From assembly GCF_003318235.1 (NCBI RefSeq), contig NZ_QOCG01000030.1, positions 124,001 to 188,000 of the forward strand: a stretch of DNA of 64,000 nt, written 5' to 3'. Origin of the DNA: Loktanella sp. D2R18. Its GTDB lineage: Bacteria; Pseudomonadota; Alphaproteobacteria; Rhodobacterales; Rhodobacteraceae. Position 1 is the stretch's first letter. The number at the start of each line of letters is the position of its first letter. Positions 27,486-34,977 of the stretch are shown here, one piece after another. A program made the position numbers and the translations under genes. The notes beneath the pieces were generated by a model. The model ran no database searches, was not told the origin of the DNA, and saw nothing but the letters and a program-made list of their open reading frames with translations.

Positions 27486-27716
27486 CTATGCCTTACAAAA
27501 ACTGATCGGTGACATTATCGCTGATGCCGCGTCATTAGGCGCCGCGTATTCATTTTCAACCATCCCCTGAACAAACGCATTTCGACGTGCGCGTAACTCG
27601 TCTGCTCTTGCGTCCCACACTGTCGAAGGTGATCTGATATGAATAAGCAGAATAGCCGCATCAGCGAGGGTAAGTTCCTCTGCACGTTTTCCAAAGCATA
27701 AATTCGCGGCTAATTC
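27486..27716 (-). pseudogene. 3' half of a GT51-like gene, past an in-frame stop
   Basis: Read in the same frame as the upstream gene, translation beyond the TGA at 27717-27719 continues for 76 codons to TAG 27486-27488. The first residues, LAANLCFGKRAEELTLADAA, match the C-terminal part of the GT51 transglycosylase domain (consensus near YFGK-x-A-x-x-LTLAEAALL). Then come RSPSTVWDARADELRARRNA and VQGMVENEYAAP, equivalent to the PSxYDP...RRNxVLxxMxExGYI stretch. So the single TGA splits one gene. It has no start of its own with a ribosome site. Confidence 0.55.
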
Positions 27717-28037
27717 TCAACCTTGAATCTGCGACGTGATGTATGCGCGCTCAAGCGCAAAAGCCGTCATTTGCACTTCACCTGCGAACAATCGCCCACG
27801 AATATAAGTTAGGAGTGTCTCAGGTTGGGGCATCCCCGGTCCGCGTGAAACAACATGGTCACTTACAGCGATAGAAACGGCGTAAGAGCTTAACCGTTCA
27901 AATTTTGCGGCCGCTAAGAGCGCATTGGGTATCTTGGATGGCTCTGCTTCAGAAAACACATTTCTCGGGACGCCAGTAGGTACAACGGCAACACCAACCA
28001 CGATCACTAGCAAGGTCATCACAAAGAAAAAGCGCAT
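27717..28037 (-). CDS. Truncated GT51-like protein, N-terminal part
   Basis: A 106-residue frame beginning with a signal or anchor (MRFFFVMTLLVIVVGVAVV) and followed by about 85 residues with weak helices (PNALLAAAKFERLSSYAVSI, RAYITSQIQG). Alone it matches nothing I know. Taken together with the 76 codons that follow its TGA stop in the same frame, it becomes a 183-codon protein whose second half resembles the GT51 peptidoglycan glycosyltransferase fold. The catalytic Glu motif EDxxFxxHxG is not visible, so even the intact form was probably a divergent, non-catalytic member. Probably a decaying gene. Confidence 0.45.
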   Translation of the reverse strand: MRFFFVMTLLVIVVGVAVVPTGVPRNVFSEAEPSKIPNALLAAAKFERLSSYAVSIAVSDHVVSRGPGMPQPETLLTYIRGRLFAGEVQMTAFALERAYITSQIQG

Positions 28038-28114
28038 TCACAGAGTGCTCCGATGAGTTCAGGGCCTCGTGCCAATTACTAAGCGGACACGTCATGTTAC
28101 CCAGCATCCAACAA

Positions 28115-28156
28115 CAATACAAAAAGGCGTGCAACCTTTACTGGCCACACGCCTTT
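28115..28156 (-). terminator. Terminator of trcR
   Basis: A perfect 9-bp stem AAAGGCGTG (28123-28131) / CACGCCTTT (28148-28156) with a 16-base loop. On the minus strand it is followed by TTGTATTG after the stem's own T run. It lies 22 bases past the trcR stop codon. Confidence 0.65.
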
Positions 28157-28178
28157 AAAGTTCACAATCTTCTAGCGA

Positions 28179-28934
28179 TCAATCGTCCGTGTCGTCGCTA
28201 TCTGGCAGGTTAAAGAAACTGTCCGCATCTGACACATCGCGTGGATCAGCACCGCTGTCTTCTTCATCGTCGCGCGGATCGGAGAGGCTGAAGGTTTCCA
28301 AGCCGGACAGGGCCGCCGGCATTTTCGGCTCTGGCTCCATGCCCAAAGACTGCTCCGTGCTCACCAGCTTGCGACGTTCATCGTCGGACATCGCGCCGCC
28401 TTCAGAAGCTTTCTTAGCGTTTGCCTTTTGCACAGCAGCGTCCAGCTCAGACTGCTTACACAGGCCCAAAGCAACCGGGTCAATCGGTTCGATGTTGTTG
28501 ATATTCCAGTGTGTCCGCTCACGGATCGCTTGGATTGTCGGCTTGGTCGTGCCAACCAATTTGCTGACCTGCGCGTCTGACAATTCGGGGTGGAATTTCA
28601 CCAACCAATAGATGGAAGCTGGGCGATCCTGGCGTTTTGACAGTGGCGTATAGCGCGGACCACGGCGCTTTTCTTCGCCTGCAGATGCCGGGTTATACAA
28701 AAGCTTGAGCTTGTGCAGCGGGCTGGCTTCGGCCTTGTCGATTTCTTCTTGGGTCAGCTGCTTGTTCGCGATCGGATCAAACCCTTTCACGCCCACGGCC
28801 ACGTCGCCATCGGCGATCCCTTGGACTTCTAATTCGTGCAGGTCGCAAAAATCAGCGATTTGCTTGAATGTCATGGTCGTATTGTCGCAAAGCCAAACAG
28901 CCGTTGCTTTGGCCATAATCGGTGTATTGGACAT
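28179..28934 (-). CDS. trcR: DUF1013 / TrcR-type cell-cycle transcriptional regulator
   Basis: A 251-residue cytosolic protein of the DUF1013 family, conserved in alphaproteobacteria and named TrcR (a cell-cycle transcriptional regulator). The N-terminal 190 residues are well conserved: MAKATAVWLCDNTTMTFKQI, the RGPRYTPLSKRQDRPASIYW block, and a predicted helix-turn-helix near residues 117-140 (LSDAQVSKLVGTTKPTIQAI). The last 60 residues are acidic and low in complexity (DPRDDEEDSGADPRD). The start follows AGGAGATGAAAG. The gene stands alone with its own terminator; divergent neighbour is RNase T2. Confidence 0.9.
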   Translation of the reverse strand: MSNTPIMAKATAVWLCDNTTMTFKQIADFCDLHELEVQGIADGDVAVGVKGFDPIANKQLTQEEIDKAEASPLHKLKLLYNPASAGEEKRRGPRYTPLSKRQDRPASIYWLVKFHPELSDAQVSKLVGTTKPTIQAIRERTHWNINNIEPIDPVALGLCKQSELDAAVQKANAKKASEGGAMSDDERRKLVSTEQSLGMEPEPKMPAALSGLETFSLSDPRDDEEDSGADPRDVSDADSFFNLPDSDDTDD

Positions 28935-29070
28935 CTTTCATCTCCTGCGTATTTTCAGACAAGCGTATCCTGCGCCCTTAAACTAGGCAGACTGTCGTTA
29001 CAGCCGGGTTCGCATTGTCGGGGAACTTGAACCCTATATAGTGGGGCAAACAGATTTAGGAAAGATCAAA

Positions 29071-29700
29071 ATGCGCAGGTTTTTCGCCCTTTTACTCGCT
29101 ATGTCCAGCCCCGCTCAAGCCGAGGACGTCGCGGGCGAATTTGATTACTACGTTATGGCCCTGTCCTGGTCTGCCAATTGGTGCGCCCTCGAAGGTGACG
29201 CGCGTGGGGCAGAGCAATGCGATGATGCGGCAGATTTTGATTGGATATTGCACGGGCTTTGGCCACAATATGAAACTGGCTACCCATCTTATTGTCGCAC
29301 TGGCCACAGCGCGCCATCGCGACGGGAAACCGCTGAAATGACCGACATCATGGGCAGTTCGGGGCTTGCCTGGCATCAATGGCGCAAACACGGGGTCTGC
29401 ACGGGATTAAGCGCGCAAGACTATTATGCTTTATCGCGGGTCGCTTTTGCCAGTGTCACGCGGCCGCCCGTCTTTCGTACGATAAATCGCGACATCACGG
29501 TTCCCGCGCATGTAATTGAAGAGGCCTTTCTTGCCGATAACCACGATATGGCGTCAGATCAGATCACGATCACTTGCAAGGATGGGTACATCCAAGAGGC
29601 GCGCATTTGCCTGACCCGTAATTTAGAATTGCGGACCTGCGGTGCTGATGTCATCCGCGATTGTTCAATGACCGACGCGTATTTCACCCCGATGCGCTAA
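29071..29700 (+). CDS. Secreted ribonuclease T2
   Basis: A 209-residue RNase T2, which cuts single-stranded RNA without metal. ATG 29071 follows AGGAAAG and gives a signal peptide (MRRFFALLLAMSSPAQA), so it works in the periplasm or outside. Both active-site blocks are complete: CAS I, LHGLWPQY (about residues 67-74), and CAS II, WHQWRKHGVC (about 103-112), with the two catalytic His plus Glu-or-Lys neighbours. Several Cys (NWC, EQC, YC, GVC and others) fit the family's disulfides. A GTG at 29041 is also in frame. A strong terminator follows. Confidence 0.92.
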   Translation: MRRFFALLLAMSSPAQAEDVAGEFDYYVMALSWSANWCALEGDARGAEQCDDAADFDWILHGLWPQYETGYPSYCRTGHSAPSRRETAEMTDIMGSSGLAWHQWRKHGVCTGLSAQDYYALSRVAFASVTRPPVFRTINRDITVPAHVIEEAFLADNHDMASDQITITCKDGYIQEARICLTRNLELRTCGADVIRDCSMTDAYFTPMR

Positions 29701-29709
29701 AACAAAAAA

Positions 29710-29731
29710 GGCGCCCGATTGGGCGCCGATT
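29710..29731. terminator. Bidirectional terminator
   Basis: GGCGCCC-GATT-GGGCGCC (29710-29727), followed by GATTTTA on the plus strand and preceded by AACAAAAAA, which is a T run on the minus strand. It ends the RNase T2 transcript and the convergent lipoprotein transcript. Confidence 0.8.
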
Positions 29732-29749
29732 TTAGGGTATCATTCGCGC

Positions 29750-30085
29750 TTAGGTCGTTGGAAGCACGGGTTCTTGTTCGGTCATCATTGTAGTGCCATC
29801 TTTCAAGACAATCTCGCCGCGGTCATCTTGGCAACGTGGCGTGCCATCACGGTTCAGACGTGGCGACATGTACCCTTCGATACCGTCATCAATATACCAA
29901 TGCTGGCACCCATCGGGATCCACCCAAATGTTCGCAACACCATCAGCCAAATAGCGGCCACCGGCGCCCCCGCCGTCATAACCACCATCGGTAATACCGC
30001 TCCCATCACGAGAAACCTCGCAGCCCGCTAATACGGTTGCAGCTGCGATGATAGACAGCATCCGGACAGTCATATTGTTCTTCAT
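29750..30085 (-). CDS. Small Gly-rich lipoprotein
   Basis: A 111-residue lipoprotein. The signal (MKNNMTVRMLSIIAAATVLAGC) ends in the lipobox LAGC with Cys22. The mature protein starts with a Gly/Asp-rich spacer (DGGYDGGGAGGRYLADG), followed by WVDPDGCQHWYIDDGIEGYM and SPRLNRDGTPRC, a Cys pair that may be linked. This pattern is found in small alphaproteobacterial lipoproteins without assigned function. It converges on RNase T2 and shares its terminator. Confidence 0.75.
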   Translation of the reverse strand: MKNNMTVRMLSIIAAATVLAGCEVSRDGSGITDGGYDGGGAGGRYLADGVANIWVDPDGCQHWYIDDGIEGYMSPRLNRDGTPRCQDDRGEIVLKDGTTMMTEQEPVLPTT

Positions 30086-30196
30086 CTTTTTTTCCTCACG
30101 ACGGCACTACCTGCCGCGCATTTATACAACAAGTACAATTTAGATTCCATGAATGCCTTAGCACGTCACAAAAACGCTATCTAGTCTTTGCTCCGA

Positions 30197-30982
30197 TCAC
30201 GCTATCTCCCCGCAGCAAACCGCCTGCGTCAGCCGACTGCTTGGCCTGGTAAGCCCCGCAATCACATCAAAGTGGTGTTTGGCTGGGTCAATATAGATTT
30301 CACAGCCCCAAAGGTGCGCAAGGCGCTGCGATTGCGCAATAAATACGGGGCGTTCGTCGGCACCCACCCAAACCGCAACCGGGCAATCCGGCGCTGGCAT
30401 ATGCACCGGGCTTTGCGCGCGCGCCTCTTGCGCATCAAGCCGCAGATCCGCGTTCATTGAAGTGTTAAGCAATGGTGTCAAATCTGCAACGGGTGAGATC
30501 GGGACAATACCCGCAAGGCGTGTTTTCCAAGCAGCATTCGGTCCGATTGCGCCCAAACGCGCGACCAACTGACCACCCGCCGAATGCCCCGTCAGCCGAA
30601 TCGGGCCAGGTACCCGCTGGGAAATTACATCAACCGCAGTGGCGACTTGATCGCCAATCTGGGTGATGGTGGCTTGTGGGCAAAGATCATAGGATACAAT
30701 CGCGACCGCCCACCCCTGCGCAAGCGGCCCTGCCGCAAGGTGCGACCAATAGGATTTGCCGAACATCCGCCAATAGCCCCCATGCACAAAAACGACAACG
30801 CCGCGTGCAAGCCGCGCAGGGTGAAACAGATCGAACCGGGCGCGCGGCCCTTCGCCATATGCGATATCCAACTCGCACAGCGCGTTTTTGCGAAACTGCG
30901 CGGCTTCTTGTGCCCATTTATCGGGATAGCGCGCGCCATCCGGGATATAGGCCGCGTTCGCAAATGCATCATCTAATTCCAT
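30197..30982 (-). CDS. Alpha/beta hydrolase, esterase/kynurenine formamidase-like
   Basis: A 261-residue alpha/beta hydrolase. The oxyanion motif HGGYW (about residues 67-71), the nucleophile elbow GHSAGG (Ser about 132), an acid (VWVGADERP, Asp about 207) and a late His (AKHHFDVIAGL) complete a catalytic triad. The HGGYW form is typical of arylformamidase-type and BD-FAE carboxylesterases. The substrate is not known, and no tryptophan-degradation gene is nearby. It is divergent from the succinate-semialdehyde dehydrogenase gene. Confidence 0.85.
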   Translation of the reverse strand: MELDDAFANAAYIPDGARYPDKWAQEAAQFRKNALCELDIAYGEGPRARFDLFHPARLARGVVVFVHGGYWRMFGKSYWSHLAAGPLAQGWAVAIVSYDLCPQATITQIGDQVATAVDVISQRVPGPIRLTGHSAGGQLVARLGAIGPNAAWKTRLAGIVPISPVADLTPLLNTSMNADLRLDAQEARAQSPVHMPAPDCPVAVWVGADERPVFIAQSQRLAHLWGCEIYIDPAKHHFDVIAGLTRPSSRLTQAVCCGEIA

Positions 30983-31045
30983 CAGGCCCCCTTTACGCGC
31001 CCGCCGCAGACAGGTCAGATAGCGCGAAACATGACGGAGCCTACC

Positions 31046-32524
31046 ATGCTTGAAAAATCAACCAATCTAAAATCTATGCTTACACGCCCTGATCTGCTTT
31101 GCGAGGCAGCGTTTGTCGCGGGCGATTGGGTTTTGGCCCAAGGGCGCGCAAGTTTCGACGTCATCAACCCGGCGCGTGGCGATGTGATCGCAAGTGTGCC
31201 GGACCTGACCCGCGCAGAGGTCAATGACGCCATCGCAGCCGCTGAAAAGGCTCAGAAATCTTGGGCGGCCCGCGCCGCCAAAGAACGCGCGCAAATTCTG
31301 CGTAAATGGTTTGATCTATTAATGGCGCACCAAGATGATCTTGCCATCATTATGACGGCCGAACAGGGCAAACCGCTGGCAGAGGCCCGCGGCGAAGTTG
31401 CCTATGGCGCGTCCTTTATCGAATGGTTCGGCGAAGAGGCCAAGCGCGTTTACGGCGAAACCATTCCCGGCCATATGCCCGACAAACGGATCACCGTGAT
31501 CAAACAACCCATCGGCGTCGCCGCCGGGATCACACCGTGGAATTTCCCAAATGCGATGATCGCGCGCAAGGTCGCCCCCGCGCTGGCCGCCGGATGCGCC
31601 TTTGTCGTACGTCCCGCATCACAAACCCCGCTTTCGGCCTTGGCAATGGCCAAATTGGCCGAAGAAGCAGGCGTGCCTAAGGGGCTGTTTTCCGTCGTCA
31701 CCTCTGACGATGCTGATGGGATTGGTAAAGAATTCTGCGAAAACCCCATCGTGCGCAAATTGACCTTTACAGGGTCAACCCAAGTTGGCCGCATCCTGCT
31801 GCGCCAAGCCGCCGATCAGGTGATGAAATGCAGCATGGAATTGGGCGGCAATGCGCCGTTTATCGTGTTCGATGATGCTGATTTGGACGCAGCCGTTGAG
31901 GGCGCCATCGCCTGTAAGTTCCGCAACAACGGGCAGACCTGCGTCTGCGCCAACCGGATATATATTCAAAAATGTGTATATGATGCCTTTGCCCAAAAGT
32001 TCACTGCCGCTGTGAATGCGTTGCGCGTCGGCGATGGACTGGCAGACGGCACAACGCTTGGCCCGCTAATCGAACCAAAAGCGATTGATAAAGTTCAAGA
32101 TCACCTTGATGATGCGCTGGCCAAGGGGGCGACCGTTTTGACAGGCGGGAAACCTCATGATCTGGGTGGTTTGTTTTTTGAGCCAACCATCATCAGCAAT
32201 GCCACCAAAGACATGACCGTCAGCACCGACGAAACCTTTGGCCCCTTCGCGCCCCTGTTCATGTTCGAAGACGAAGACGACGTAATCGTTCAAGCCAACG
32301 ACACGATTTTTGGGTTGGCCTCGTATTTCTACGCCAAGGACCTGTCACGTGTGACCAAAGTCGCTGAAGCGCTCGAATACGGGATTGTGGGCGTAAACAC
32401 CGGGATCATTTCCACCGAGGTCGCGCCGTTTGGCGGGGTCAAACAATCTGGCTTGGGACGCGAAGGATCATCGCATGGGATCGAAGACTACCTTGAGATG
32501 AAATACATTTGTACGCAAGTGTAG
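31046..32524 (+). CDS. gabD: NAD(P)-dependent succinate-semialdehyde dehydrogenase
   Basis: A 492-residue aldehyde dehydrogenase that oxidises succinate semialdehyde to succinate, the last step of GABA breakdown. It has the family blocks: TPWNFPNAMIARKVAPALAAGCA for cofactor binding, FTGSTQVGRIL, the general base in MELGGNAPFIVFDDADLD (Glu about 260), and the catalytic Cys in FRNNGQTCVCANR (about 294). The C-terminal GLGREGSSHGIEDYLEMKY is GabD-like. I chose ATG 31046, which follows CGGAG by 6 bases; ATG 31031 lacks a site. No gabT is in the window. Confidence 0.93.
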   Translation: MLEKSTNLKSMLTRPDLLCEAAFVAGDWVLAQGRASFDVINPARGDVIASVPDLTRAEVNDAIAAAEKAQKSWAARAAKERAQILRKWFDLLMAHQDDLAIIMTAEQGKPLAEARGEVAYGASFIEWFGEEAKRVYGETIPGHMPDKRITVIKQPIGVAAGITPWNFPNAMIARKVAPALAAGCAFVVRPASQTPLSALAMAKLAEEAGVPKGLFSVVTSDDADGIGKEFCENPIVRKLTFTGSTQVGRILLRQAADQVMKCSMELGGNAPFIVFDDADLDAAVEGAIACKFRNNGQTCVCANRIYIQKCVYDAFAQKFTAAVNALRVGDGLADGTTLGPLIEPKAIDKVQDHLDDALAKGATVLTGGKPHDLGGLFFEPTIISNATKDMTVSTDETFGPFAPLFMFEDEDDVIVQANDTIFGLASYFYAKDLSRVTKVAEALEYGIVGVNTGIISTEVAPFGGVKQSGLGREGSSHGIEDYLEMKYICTQV

Positions 32525-32540
32525 ATAAATCAACGACTTG

Positions 32541-32572
32541 AATGCCTCCATCACGACTTGCATGGGGGCATT
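32541..32572 (+). terminator. Possible terminator hairpin after gabD
   Basis: AATGCCTCCAT (32541-32551) pairs with ATGGGGGCATT (32562-32572), an 11-bp stem with one G-U pair and a 10-base loop, 17 bases past the gabD stop. It has no T run after it, so the call is weak. From here to 32720 I see no gene. Confidence 0.4.
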
Positions 32573-32720
32573 CCATTCTCTCAAAACCTACATCGCTGCG
32601 TGGGCGTTCTAACAATGCAGACGTTGGTGCACCATTCAACGCATGGCAGCTCAGAGCCCTCTCGACCGATCTTCTGCAGCGCAGCAATGTCAGCTATCGG
32701 GAACTTGAAGTAGCAACATG

Positions 32721-33134
32721 TCAAAGCGCGGTAGACTTCTGCCATTCTTCAAAACAGCTTTCAGCGTTTTTTATACAAGCTGATAACGCGGTTGATGTAC
32801 TATCATCGTATATGCCGGTGAAATCACCACGATACAGGCCCATTTCGTCTAACAGTCTCTGGATCTGACGAACACTATCCGGCCCACCGGCTTCGAAGTA
32901 GCGTTCGAACGCAGTCTTCGCTAGATCAGCTCTTTGGAAAAATGGTTGAGCGAACGTAAATCCTTTGAACAGATGAAGCTGTGCATCTACGGATGCAATC
33001 GGGTGGTTTTGACCCCACGAATTTTCCGCATGTTGCAGAACATGCAAGAAAGCAGGCTGCCGTCCCGCCCAAATGTTGAAATGTTCGCCGGCAAGGGCAT
33101 CCTGTCCGGTCCGTAAATATGATGTGAATAACAA
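32721..33134 (-). pseudogene. 3' part of the TPR gene, past an in-frame stop
   Basis: The 137 codons after the TAA at 33135-33137 continue in the same frame as the TPR gene, with no gap. They encode FTSYLRTGQDALAGEHF, more helical sequence, and a C-terminal piece (RQIQRLLDEMGLYRGDFTG followed by IYDDSTSTALSACI) that resembles a peptidoglycan-binding-1 module. The only start is TTG 33134, which touches the stop and has no ribosome site. This looks like the lost tail of the upstream protein, cut off by one nonsense change. Confidence 0.55.
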
Positions 33135-34046
33135 TTACAACACTTCATCGTTGTGAGGAAAGCGTGCATATGCACTCTCGGCGTCGGCAGCCATCTGTTC
33201 ATAATTTTCAACCATCAACCACAGTCCGATGCGTGCAATCTGATGGTTTACACTCTCGGGATTCAATTCTATGGCCCTATCCAAAGCTTCAGCGGCAGCA
33301 TCAATTTCGCCAACCTTTTCAAGGTAGCTAGCTAGCTTTACGTGCACATACGAATTGTTTGGGTTAATCTGAATGTACCGCTCAATATCTGCGATTGCGG
33401 GTTCAAACTGTTCTGCGTTGGCGAGCATATTGGCCCGCCCTTGCAGAGCCCACAGGTTCTCGGGATCGAGCTCCAGAATGTCCGTGGTAGCTTGAATTGC
33501 TTCATCCGAACGGCCTAACCAAGCTAAGCTTCGGCTCCGACCTGTCAGACTTGGAATATATTCAGGGTCAATAACCAGCGCTGCCTCGTAACCATCAAGA
33601 GCCTCTTGATATCGTTTCATTTCGAACAAGGTAAAAGCATGCCAATGCAATGCCCAACGAGATTCCGGGGACAACCGCAAAGAGGTTTCAAAATCTGGCA
33701 GGGCAGCCGAATGATCACCCAGTTTCGAATGGACTATTGCGCGTTGTGTGTAACTTTCCGCATTGCTGTCATCCAAGGCGATTGCGCGATCTAGATCAGG
33801 CAATGCATCCGCATCTTGATCCAACCGTACATATTTTTGGGCACGGTGCAGATGAAACTGCGCCAGCATCGGCACGTTTGTTCCGTCAGATGCCGCGATC
33901 AACTTGGTACAAGCGGACACATCCTCTGCATCGTTTTTGCCATGAAAACATGCCTGAACCATTCTGTTGTCGCTGATCAAAAATACATAGCCCAGTATTC
34001 CCATTGCACAGGTTATAATGAACAGATTTAGCTTTCTAAGCGTCAT
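33135..34046 (-). CDS. Tetratricopeptide-repeat protein, probably truncated
   Basis: A 303-residue membrane-anchored protein: an N-terminal hydrophobic segment (LFIITCAMGILGYVFLI, about residues 8-24), a Cys pair (ACFHG, SACTK), then about six TPR units (for example ALPDLDRAIALDDSNAESYT, AALPDFETSLRLSPESRWAL, ALDGYEAALVIDPEYIPSL, AIADIERYIQINPNNSYVHV). TPR arrays bind partner proteins. The frame ends at TAA 33135, but the same frame runs on for 137 codons, so the protein is probably shortened. Base composition is more AT-rich than neighbouring housekeeping genes. Confidence 0.7.
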   Translation of the reverse strand: MTLRKLNLFIITCAMGILGYVFLISDNRMVQACFHGKNDAEDVSACTKLIAASDGTNVPMLAQFHLHRAQKYVRLDQDADALPDLDRAIALDDSNAESYTQRAIVHSKLGDHSAALPDFETSLRLSPESRWALHWHAFTLFEMKRYQEALDGYEAALVIDPEYIPSLTGRSRSLAWLGRSDEAIQATTDILELDPENLWALQGRANMLANAEQFEPAIADIERYIQINPNNSYVHVKLASYLEKVGEIDAAAEALDRAIELNPESVNHQIARIGLWLMVENYEQMAADAESAYARFPHNDEVL

Positions 34047-34434
34047 AAAGGTCCTTTAGTGAATCATTGTAAGTGAAAAGATTCTGAGTTTGGACGTTAG
34101 AAGATAATCTGCAGCATCAGTCAATGTTAGCGGTACCTGACGCCTGACACAGCTTATGCAAAGCAGACATCTATGCAATATGCAGAGAACGGCGGCAAAG
34201 TCCCGCAGAGCGGTCATCAATGCGTTAAACGGTGAACGTCGGCTTTCGTTGTGGAGGGCAGCACTTCTGTTAGTTCCCCAATCATGACAAAAGCAATACG
34301 CACCAAAAGCCCGCGGGTTTTATCTAACGATACAGGGGCAATGCGCCCTACCCGGTCCAATATTTTTTACAAACTTCGTAAAAAATGAAAACCCCGCCAA
34401 GGATTGACGTTTCGTCTGCGTCCAACCAATTGTG
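34047..34434. other. Non-coding region before the sigma factor gene
   Basis: About 390 bases with no plausible gene. It holds a short repeated module at 34187-34213 (see repeat), an AT hairpin TTTTTTAC/GTAAAAAA (34363-34385), and presumably the promoters of the TPR gene and the sigma factor operon. I could not assign a specific -35/-10 pair. Confidence 0.5.
34187..34213. repeat. Short dispersed repeat, type 1, copy 1
   Basis: The 27 bases GAACGGC-G-GC-A-AAGTCCCGCAGAGCGG occur again at 61679-61705 with only two differences. Both copies lie between genes. The shared core is AAGTCCCGCAGAGCGG. Confidence 0.6.
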
Positions 34435-34977
34435 ATGCGTATGATAACCAGCGACGAAGATCTCGCGGCTGCGGCTGCCAATGGTGACGGGCAGGCTTTT
34501 GCGAGCCTGCTGGATCGTCATTACGATCGGCTGTTTGCCTTTTGTTTTCGCTTGACCGGCGCACGGGCAGAGGCCGAAGACCTGACGCAAGATATCTGCG
34601 CCGCCCTGCCTGCGAAACTGGCCAGTTACCAACGCCGCGCCAAGGTCACCACATGGCTTTACCGCGTGGCCGTGAATGCCGCCCATGATCGCCGCCGCAA
34701 ACGCGCGACATATATGAAGGCCACCGCCGGCTGGGGCGATTGGGAGATCGCCCGGACTGAGACAAACAAAGACACGGCAGAACAAATTGACTGGCTTACC
34801 GCCGCGATGAACCAATTAACCGATGATCTACGCGACACGCTGGCACTTGTGCTTGATGATATGACCCACGCCCAAACCGCCGAAATCTTGGGTGTGTCCG
34901 AGGGCACGATTAGCTGGCGCATATCCGAAGCCAAGAAAGCACTGCGCGCAATCAAACAAAAGGAGGACGCGCTATGA
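34435..34977 (+). CDS. RNA polymerase sigma factor, ECF type
   Basis: A 180-residue sigma-70-family factor of extracytoplasmic-function size. Region 2 is visible as FASLLDRHYDRLFAFCFRLTG with AEDLTQDI; region 2.4 as TWLYRVAVNAAHDRRRK; region 4 as LRDTLALVLDDMTHAQTAEILGVSEG with the helix-turn-helix TAEILGVSEGTISWRISEAK. ATG 34435 and 34441 are both possible, and neither has a strong ribosome site. The next gene overlaps by 4 bases (ATGA) and encodes a membrane VWA protein whose N-terminal cytosolic part could act as its anti-sigma partner (inference). Confidence 0.88.
   Translation: MRMITSDEDLAAAAANGDGQAFASLLDRHYDRLFAFCFRLTGARAEAEDLTQDICAALPAKLASYQRRAKVTTWLYRVAVNAAHDRRRKRATYMKATAGWGDWEIARTETNKDTAEQIDWLTAAMNQLTDDLRDTLALVLDDMTHAQTAEILGVSEGTISWRISEAKKALRAIKQKEDAL

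Noticed and set aside
32542..32868. Plus-strand frame after gabD
   Set aside because: No recognisable domain, no ribosome site, and it runs antisense into the tail of the TPR gene.
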